Assembly (NCBI GenBank): GCA_020310875.1 | Contig: CM035416.1 | Location: 71,625,983 to 71,689,982 of the forward strand | DNA length: 64,000 nucleotides | Direction of reading: 5' to 3' | DNA from: Ceratopteris richardii | Taxonomy: Eukaryota; Streptophyta; Polypodiopsida; Polypodiales; Pteridaceae | Shown: in pieces, positions 55,672-64,000 of the stretch | Position numbering within the stretch: position 1 is the first letter of the stretch | Layout of the letters: each line of letters starts with the position of its first letter | The notes under the pieces: generated by a model | The model's input: the letters and a program-made list of their open reading frames with translations, nothing else | Databases searched by the model: none | What the model was told of the DNA's origin: nothing | Position numbers and translations under genes: made by a program

Positions 55672-58497
55672 TCAGTTCCAAGACCCCCCCCCTCTCTCGT
55701 GTCTGTCGTCCCTGACAGACCCTTGTTGGGTGGGTCGTTGGATGTAGTACTCAACAACGTCTTGTGCTAAGTGATGTTCTGCAATCCGCAACCCTTTGGC
55801 CAAGTCCGTGAGTAGAGCATCCCAATCTACCGGCCCGGGAACCTCTGGATGTGGTATACGTAACTTTTCTGAATGGAAAGCTTGTTCCACTGCAAACAAC
55901 TGCAATAAATGTGATGGTCTGGGAATGAATATCTCTGAATGATATTCCCAGAATCCCGTGACAAACATTTCTTCAAACGTCTGTTTGAAGCAGGCTGGTA
56001 GATACTTGATACGAGCGTGCCATGCATATACAACATTAATAGATGGTGTTGCGCTCATGTCATAGACAAGGTCCTAATTACCTTCATTAAATCCAAGAGC
56101 TGACAGATGAGGTTCCTTGACATTCTTGAAGGTCCTGAAGGTGACCAACATGAGTTCAAAAATTTTAAGGCACATTTGGGCCATGACATCTGGTACATTT
56201 TTGAACCGGACCCCCCAATGCCGAATCGTCGAAATCATATATCCTATGGTAGGTTGGCCTTTAGGTGGTGCTAAATAGACATAATTGAGCCATTTCTCAC
56301 ATCCTTTGGTTGTCAGCACAGTTTTTGTGTATTCCGGCCATGACCTTCTTCGAAATACGGGGCAGTAGCATGGGTTGTATTTGATGTACAAAGGCATGTT
56401 ATTCCATGTTCTTACCATCTCTGGATAGGTTTCCATTAGACGAATCCTCCACGTCGATTGATGTATATTGCCCTGCTTGGCACTTGCTGGGATGTCGTCC
56501 GGTGCAAACTGTGTAGACGAGGTTGGTTCTTTTGAGCTGTGTTGCTTGATTTCGGCATTGTAATCCGCCATTAAGACACAGAAAGGAACGTACAAATCGT
56601 CGGATGTGCCGATCCACCTATGATGGGAGAGGTTCCTAAAGTAATACGATTTTATGACTACCTCTTCCAAACGTGACATAGACGCTATCTGAACTGCCAC
56701 TCTATCATCATGGGTTGTGGCCACTTTCTCTAACCTCTGCATCCATTCAGGAGCCTCTATCTCGATGGTGTCCATGCCCTCTTCTATTTCAGGCTCGGGC
56801 TCTACAAGAGGCGAAGGTTGACGCTCGTATTGCATGACTTTACTTCGTAATTCTTCTAGTTCTGCTCTGAGTTTTTCGACTTCTTCAGACGTATCAACTG
56901 CGGTTGTGACTTTGCTTGGTGATTCATGCTAGGTTGCCAGCTGCTTTAATAGGTCATCTCTTTCTTTTTCTAATGTTGCATGGGCTTCCAGGAGGTCAGC
57001 ATGGGTTTCTAACACAATTTGCATATTCGCTGAGGGTATGGCCTTGAATCTATCTGGGTCGATTTCCTGTGGGGAACCCTCCATGGCTGCTTCCAAGTTT
57101 TCTTCATTCTATTTCTGCAGCCGTTTATTCTCTTCGAGTGCTGTAGACATGTGTTTGCGTAGGAGGGCTAGGTTGCGTCTAAGCTTGAGATTCTCCGTTA
57201 TCTGGGAGTGTAGCAATTCATCCATATGTTTCCTTTCTTCTGCATCGGACTGGGGTGGATTGGCAACTAACTGTTCATGTTGTTCCTGTAAAGTGGCATA
57301 CTATTGTTGTAGTAGTCGCTTTTCACTCTCGAATTCAATGAATCGTAGTTGAAGTTCTTCATGGCTTCGAAAGAGTCGGGTATGTTGGTTATCAAGATGC
57401 TGGTAGTGCTGTTGTAGTTGCGACATACACTAATACATATTATTAAATACATTATTAATAGGGGTGGATGCGGGAAGGGTGTTGAATGCAGAAGGGAAGG
57501 GAAATGGAAGTGTGGATGCAGTGTTGGAAAATGGTGAAGTGGGAGGTGGGGGAATGGGAGATGGTGGGTGTATGGGGGGAGGGAGAGGTGCGGAGGTGGG
57601 TGATATGTCCATAAGATCAACGGTGGATGCAGTAGTGGGAGTGATTGTGAATATTGGAATTGTGGGTGCGGTGATAGTGGTGAAAGTGTACAGTGGTGTG
57701 TGCAATTGTGAATACGAACTGCCCGAAAGTGTGATTGGGGGAATGAGATTTTCTGTGGCTACGGTTAGAATTACTGTTTCAGTGGCCGTATAGACAAAAG
57801 AGGTTGAGATCGGGTTTGTGGGTTGTGTGGGTTGACTGACGGTCTGTGCTTCGGTATGGGTAGTGGACTCGGAGGCGGTGACAGTAGTGGTTACACTGGT
57901 AGTGGGAGGTGAATGTGGTGGAGTTGGAGGCAGGGGTGGCAAAGGGGGTGACGGAGGTGTACTTGATACATGGGTTTCCTCAGTATCGTGGACAGTGTGT
58001 GTGGTGCCCGTGGTTGAGGATGTGCCTTGTGGTTCTGATACTAATACATTCATCTGCTTTCCTGATCGAGGGGGACGTCTGCCGTATCTTCGCTCCGTTC
58101 TTCGTGCTTGTGCAAGGGCGGTATGCACCGTCTCAGGTACTCCTAAAGCCTCAGATATCATGTCAAGAGTGGCACGGTATTGCTCGTCTACGCCTTCCTC
58201 CTCAAGGATTTGATTCATTAGGGCCTTGCCTGCTGCTAGGGACAGTCTATGTTGCTCTTGAACTCTATTCATAGTATCATAGAGCTTTTTCAATGCCTTC
58301 GTATAAGCTGGGGCACCTTCAAGTACCTGCAGAGCTTCCTGATCATATTCCTGCTCTTCTTCCTCAGATTCTCCATCATGTTCCTCCTCTTGTTCTTCTT
58401 CTTCTTCACCCTCCACATCGACGACATCTAGTTGTCTGGGATGGGGTTGGTCTGTAGCAGTTTTTTGTCCACTAGCTTGCTCTACCTCGACTTCCGT
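55672..58497 (-). pseudogene. 942-codon frame with five TAG stops (retrotransposon-associated, coiled coil)
   Basis: A single minus-strand frame from the element C junction (58497) to TGA at 55672. Order: acidic stretch (VDVEGEEEEEQEEEHDGE), helical region (AYTKALKKLYDTMNRVQEQ), Pro/Thr/Ser-rich low-complexity region (57450-57950), long coiled coil (57420-56850; AEERKHMDELLHSQITENLK, VEKLRAELEELRSKV), and a compact C-terminal domain (SHHRWIGTSDDLYVPFCVLM, TWNNMPLYIKYNPCYCPVF, NVVYAWHARIKYLPACFKQ). The only stops in the frame are TAG at 57430, 57301, 57109, 56929 and 56074 (plus-strand starts of CTA). No indel is seen. Its place before a purine tract and LTR suggests an extra 3' ORF like that of element B. 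The start codon lies beyond the element C insertion. Function unknown. Confidence 0.75.
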
Positions 58498-60603
58498 TGT
58501 GGAGGTGATCGCAATCCGGGTGGATTGGGTCCGGTCGTGGCACACACAGGGAGTATGAAGCTAATGAATGTTGGAAGGTTTAAGGACATGAAAGTGAAAT
58601 TAATGTTGAGTACGGAGAAGAGAGAGATGTTGAAATGATATGGGAATGTAGGAGTGCAAGTTAGATTTATGAACATGAATGATAAGAATGAAAGAGAACC
58701 ATACACACGAATCAAATTTGGAAGGAAGAATGGTCCATTGAAGGAGCTTCTTAAACACTTCCTAATTCTAATCCATATGCATAGTCTTCTTTGGATGATA
58801 TGTATGCATGACGTGAATAGATGGAATCCTTACACATAAATCATTTTCGAAAGGAAGAATGGTCCAATATTGGAGCTTCTTATACACTTTCAAAAACTAA
58901 TCAATATGTATGGGTATGTATGGATTATATGCATGCAAGTGAATTATGATCAAAGAAACATCCTCACTGGTTCAACGCAATACTGCGGAGCCTTCTCACA
59001 CATAGAAGAAATAGAAGACATGTAAAAATACTTAAGAGACTGAGAGAGGAGACAAGTGACAAGTGACATGAATTAAAAGGATTTGAATTAAGATACATGT
59101 AGAAGAGCGTCGTGGTACGTCAAGCTAGGCAGTCTACTGATCAAAGGTGGTTCCGACCCTCAAACCATGACAGTTCAACCGAATGTCACACGTAAGAAGG
59201 TGAGTTCCACTCCAGTGACCCTATGTATGTCTAGGCTCGTAACGTCTAACTAAAGAAGTCTAAGACTCATTAAAATCAGCTCTAACTCACTCACACGCTC
59301 CACTGAGGGTGAGTCGAGATAGAGATGTTGGTTTCAAGAGCCTATCCTAGATTGAAGTTCTAACTTAAATTTGAAACTAGGTACTATACTCATACTAGCT
59401 CACCTTGGATCCTCACTCGCTCAACCGAGGGTGATCGTCTCAAGGAAACCGTAAGCTAGCATGAGCCCTATGGATGCCTAACAATGATGCTCTAGGAGTC
59501 TGGAGGGGGGTTTATAGTTTTTTGAACGAATTTGGGCCCTTGGATCTAGAGAAATCAACTCTCAACTCTAGGATCACTACTTTCGATTACAACCATTTGA
59601 TTAATCAAATCAATGGCTTGGAATTGTTCTTTCTATCAAATCTAGTGTAAAGGAGTGAAATTTAGGCGCCTTCATTCTCCACCATTGGATCTGGGGATGA
59701 TCTGGACCGTCGGATCAGTGCTGACATCAGTTTGGATAAGATAAGCCACTATTTTTGGAGAAAAGCTGCATTATTGATCTTTGATTGTCAAAAAAATCTT
59801 CTTTTATGGAAAAACTCGTGGATCCTCCTTGCTTTAAGCATAAGTGCATCTCCACTCTTGAATATGAGCTCATCTTGATCGTACAACATGGCTCAATCAG
59901 CTTTCGCCATGTGGTGGCCCTTCAACCCTTCAATTTCCTTAAACTAGAAAACTGCGGTGATCCTCAAAACTAGACTTTGTACTCTTTGACCCTCCAAATA
60001 GGCTTTGATGAAGATGAAACTTTGTAAGACTATGTTTCCAATGATCTCCTTCAGGAATATGCAGAAAAAACTCCCATCTGAATCTCCCTTGTACAAGTTT
60101 GACTACATTTGGAAGCTTGCAAGGTGGCATTAAGGTGTCTAGGAAGCTCTGATAGCCTTGAAAATTAGTACAAATATGTAGCCACATATGATCTTTATAC
60201 ATGCCAAACCATATGGCTAACATAAATTTCTATACAAGAATTTGTAGGGTCAAACTAGAAAAATTACATTTTTACAAAATGAACATAGCATATCAATGTG
60301 CTACAAAATCCATTTTCTGCTGAAATTTGAGCTATAGACTGCCTTTCACAATCTTTACAAGTATATGAATTTTCATCTAATTTGGTGATAATGAAATTTT
60401 TGCCCTAATTTCCTAACTTTGACCAGCTTTGACCAGCTTTGACCGCTACCATGGACTTTCTTGATTTCTTTGAAACTTTGTATGTGAGCTTCCTTTGACA
60501 TCCTTGATGCATCTTGGACTTCTCGGGGAATTCCGGCTACCTTCACCAAATATGTTTTTTGTAGGCCTTCACAAGTGAGAGAGGAGAGAAAATCTCGACG
60601 ACA
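58498..60603 (-). repeat. 3' LTR of gypsy element C (element A family)
   Basis: 2106 bp, reverse complement of the element A LTR, with the segment deleted in the A 3' LTR still present (about 60050-60290). The TATA region is altered (CTATAAACC instead of CTATATAAACC). Flanked at 58494-58497 by CCGT, which is ACGG in element orientation. Confidence 0.94.
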
Positions 60604-61807
60604 TTCGCCCCCACTAAACCTGCAATTCCTCCGGAAGCGCCACTCTAGCATCTGTGAAAAACAAAATGTTCTAGGCATCAAATTCTTTTATAGGCAACAT
60701 AAGAAACATGGAAGGAAAATTGATTATATGCATGAATCAGTAGGTAACATGACATGAAGCAAAATTTGCATGAAAGAAAGAATTGAAACAGGCAACATGA
60801 ATATGAATGAACAAATAGGCAACATATATGCAAACGAACAAGCAACATTGGCAACAAGAAAGAAAAAAACAAGCATCAATATGAAGTGGAAGTGGATGTA
60901 TTGAGTCGTTTTAAGCATCAGTTCCTCTCATCTTGAAGAAAATTTTGTACCTTTTTCATAAAGCAATCTACCTTAAATATGATTATAAACAAAGATTTAG
61001 GATTTTCAAGAGACATTTTTGATCTTTAGCTTATTTTAGATCAACTCCTTTCCTACATAAATATGAATATGCTCTTTCTCTAATAACATGCAAGGAAATC
61101 TAACTAAACTCCACTAATGCATAAATCTGCCTATATAGCCCGTGATTTATTCTACTATGCCTCTTTATCCTCCTTTGGCTTGCTCTTTTTTTTTTGATGA
61201 TGATGATGATTCGGCAACTTTATGGTTACGATCACTTTTTTGGGGTGGAAGAAAGTGTAAACTTCTTGGTAACATGTAGCAACTTTTTTTTTTTTTTGAT
61301 GACGGGGAAAAATTAAACCCTGATACAAGGTACAACCATTTTTGATGACGGAGAACAGTCGTTTAAACTCCGATACAAGTGCTGTGAGATGGACTAAGGA
61401 TGTAGAAACATGCAGTAGCAGGAGCTAGGATTTCAACAATTATGCTTTTGATACAGGATACATATTCATGTTTATATATGAAAGCCATGTCACCAAAATA
61501 AACCTCCAAATCTACATGCCCTATCTTTCCACAATCCTAGATTATAATCAATTTCTTAGTAGATAAGTTACTACTTAAGATACAATTTTACACAAGTAGA
61601 GAAATCATCATTTGCCCTTTTTTTTTTTGACTCAAGTGATGTGGATATGCAATGCAATGCAAAGACTGAAAACAAACATGCATGAAACAAGAATGGAAAA
61701 AAATATATATAATGAACTTAAAAAAAAAACAAAGCAACATGAACTTGAAATGATATTTATTTATTTTTTTCCTTTTTTTTTTATTTTTATAACATGGATA
61801 CTCCTAT
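60604..61807 (-). other. Polypurine tract and 3' UTR of element C
   Basis: Same layout as 24253-25447: A/T runs, the two short stem-loops (61298-61370), and the purine tract next to the LTR. No gene. Confidence 0.75.
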
Positions 61808-64000
61808 TTATGAATCGGCCTCATTGTTGTCATCTTCTTCAATGTCCTCATCCAAAATGTACTCGTCATTATCACGTTTCTTGACTAGCTTTATCCTTTT
61901 ACCTGCAATCAAAGTTTTTAGTGCAACACCATTTAATTCACAAAGAGCATACGTACCATTGTTGTTGACTTTTGATACTATGTATGGCCCAAACCACCGT
62001 TGAGTGATCTTTTTGTGTGCATCATATTGAGAGTCGAATGTACTATCATAAATGAGCACCCAATCTCCTACTTCAATTGGCTTAGGACGCAATCGATGAG
62101 TTTTATCAAAATAATGCTTGTTCTTCATTCTAGATTCTCTTAATTTTTCAACAGCATCATCAAGTCTTAATCTACCTTGTTCTAACTGTTTAATACGCAA
62201 ACTCAAAAAATCATCAGTAGACATGTTTTCAGACCAAGGCCAATTTGACCATGCAGAAATATGAGACTGAATTGGAAACAATGGTTTTTGACAGTACATG
62301 AGTTCAGCAGGCATAAATCAAGTAGTACGTGTGCATGTCATTCTATCTGCCCAAAGTGCAAAAGGTAAGAATTTGGGCCATTGTTTGATGTCACCATTAC
62401 ATGCTTTAGATATGGCTTTCACAATAGGTGGATGCCCTCTCTCTATTTTACCATTGGCCTCTGGATTATATGCAGTAGTGAGAGACAAACGAATTTCGTG
62501 ACGCTCGAAGAACTCTTTGGCTTCTCTCGCATTTAACTCTCCGCGATCGGCAACTACTTTCTCTATGTACCCAAAGCGACTTATGACATCTTCAAGCAAG
62601 AATTTGCAAACATTGTAAGTGGTCTTAGATCGTAGTGCACGTCCCTCTACATGATTAGTTAAGTCTTCTCTTGCAAGTACAATGTAACACATTTTGTCGA
62701 TACCTTTAGGCATAGTTACAAGATCTACTACCCACTTGTAGTGAATACAAGGTGGATAAGTAGGATGCAATGGATCTCTATGTTTGACTGATGAATGAAG
62801 TTGACAAGTAGAACATGTAGAAACATAGCTACTAATGTCAACATACATCCTAGACCAATAATAGGTACTTCTAATCTTTTCATATGTTCCAAAAAATCCT
62901 TTATGACCTGCCCATAATGTCTCATGCATTTCCTTCATTACTTGCAATTGAAGACCTCTCTTTCCTAGGACTTTTTGTGGATTCTTAACCTTACCCTTAG
63001 CATGTCTCCAAAGATAACCATTACATAGGAAAAAAGTTATAAGCTCGTTTCATAATGTTACGGAATCTATTCGTAGTCCAGCTAGGTAATGGTTGTAGTG
63101 TATTGAGATACTTTCCTTTGTCTCTCCATTCATCTTCGTACTCACACTCATGAAATTTCTCATACTCATATATATGTGGAACATAGTCAACTAAATTCAC
63201 ATTCTTTATTAGATCACTTTCAAGATCATCATCAAATCTAGCTCTCGATAACATATCAGCAACTGAGTTTGACTTACCTGAAATATGAACTAACTCAGGA
63301 TTTATGAACTTAATATATGAGATCCATCTAAGCATGGCTATATCAGGAGATGAACAATTGGCTATCATTCCAATGAGAGGCAAACAATCAGTCTCAACTT
63401 TGACATTTGCACCAATGAGATATTATTTGTCTGTTTTCAAAGCTGTTACCATACCCCATAGTTCTCGTTTGATTTGTGGATATTTTCGTTGTGTTTCATG
63501 TAGAATTTTGGCACCAAACCTAATTGCATATCTATTCCCTTCACTATCATCTTGACTTATGACCCAACCTATACCAATAGGACTAGTATCAACAGTCAAT
63601 ATAATAGGTTTGTTAGCAGAATAGTCTACACGCTTAAGGATGGGAGCTTCAAGCAATAATTTCTTCAATTTACGCATAGCTTGAGTGTGTTTGTCAGTCC
63701 AAATAAATTTTTGTTTCTTCCTCAACAAGTCATAAAGACAATCAGCAACATGAGCAAAGTGTGGGATCCAAATAACATAAAAGATGCAAGCACCAAGAAA
63801 TCTATGTACCTCACTCACGTTGTTACATGTTTCAGAAATCTTGCTAATGGCATCAACTTTTTGTGGGTATGGCTTTCGACCATATTGGCCACATAAATGT
63901 CCAACAATAAGCACCTCGTTGACACCAAAAACAAATTTCTCTATGGAAAATGTGAGACCTACCTCTTCAAATCATTGAAATATTCTTTCACAATCAGAGA
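61808..64000 (-). pseudogene. RT-RNase H-integrase of element C (C-terminal part)
   Basis: The minus-strand translation matches element A pol closely from the RT thumb region to the C-terminal acidic end. RNase H motifs (IILTVDTSPIGIGW, KRELWGMV, VADMLSRARFDD), the integrase zinc site (HETLWAGHKG, CSTCQLHSS), VVDLVTMPKG, VADRGELN and NGKIERGHPP are all present. It is broken by TGA at 62315-62317, where A has an open glycine codon, by a frame change near 63021-62947, and by shifts near 63400 and 63914. The RT active site lies beyond the window. Confidence 0.93.

Larger units (their letters stand above)
58498..64000 (-). mobile_element. Gypsy element C, 3' half, inverted relative to A
   Basis: The 3' LTR, polypurine tract (60604-60620), 3' UTR and the end of pol of a second copy of the element A family on the minus strand. 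The rest lies beyond 64000. It interrupts the all-TAG frame at 58497. Confidence 0.95.

Noticed and set aside
57464..58213. Plus-strand Gly/Val-rich open frames opposite the all-TAG frame
   Set aside because: They are the antisense of the Pro/Thr/Ser low-complexity region.
58498..58545. Extension of the all-TAG frame into element C as its N-terminus
   Set aside because: These bases are the LTR end of element C; the frame is open there by chance and the true upstream part lies beyond the insertion.

Overview
The window looks like repeat-dense nuclear DNA of a land plant with a large genome. The evidence is nested LTR retrotransposons of plant type, a primer-binding site matching the 3' end of plant tRNA-Asp, a cellulose synthase pseudogene, GT-AG introns, and decay dominated by C-to-T changes in CG and CHG contexts. 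No prokaryotic operon, rRNA, tRNA gene or CRISPR array was found. The species cannot be told from the sequence. All calls come from reading translations and repeats by eye; no search was run.

Layout. (1) 1-9197: an old Ty1/copia element (RT, RNase H, 3' LTR), split by a young non-coding LTR element (1218-8161) with a perfect 5-bp target duplication. (2) 9902-14330: a decayed hAT-like DNA transposon with hairpin-rich subterminal arrays, BED and DUF659-like transposase remnants on the minus strand and a broken protein-kinase gene on the plus strand. (3) 14800-15365: a cellulose synthase fragment. (4) 16078-27354: a nearly complete Ty3/gypsy element A (2.1-kb LTRs, gag, protease, intact RT-RNase H-integrase frame). 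(5) 29200-29995: an L1-type LINE fragment. (6) 30500-37141: a cluster of four non-retroviral genes in convergent pairs, two on the plus strand and two on the minus strand. The latter two are a histone H3 variant with a long novel tail and a transposase-like gene. Two covarying 100-bp palindromes lie between the pairs. (7) 37142-41498: the 5' part of another LTR element with a 40-bp minisatellite and a gag frame. (8) 41499-54187: gypsy element B, arranged LTR, internal, LTR, truncated internal, with a coiled-coil extra gene after pol in the first copy. (9) 54188-58497, minus strand: a gypsy protease fragment, one LTR, and a 942-codon frame interrupted only by five TAG codons. (10) 58498-64000, minus strand: the 3' LTR and pol of a second copy of the element A family.

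The LTR elements work in the usual way: Gag packages RNA, protease matures the polyprotein, RT and RNase H copy RNA to DNA, and integrase inserts it. Most copies are broken; only element A looks close to intact. Insertion order can be read from interruptions: the non-coding element split copia, B split the 37142 element, C split the all-TAG frame, and A split an unidentified minus-strand remnant. The region most likely to hold something undescribed is 30000-37141.
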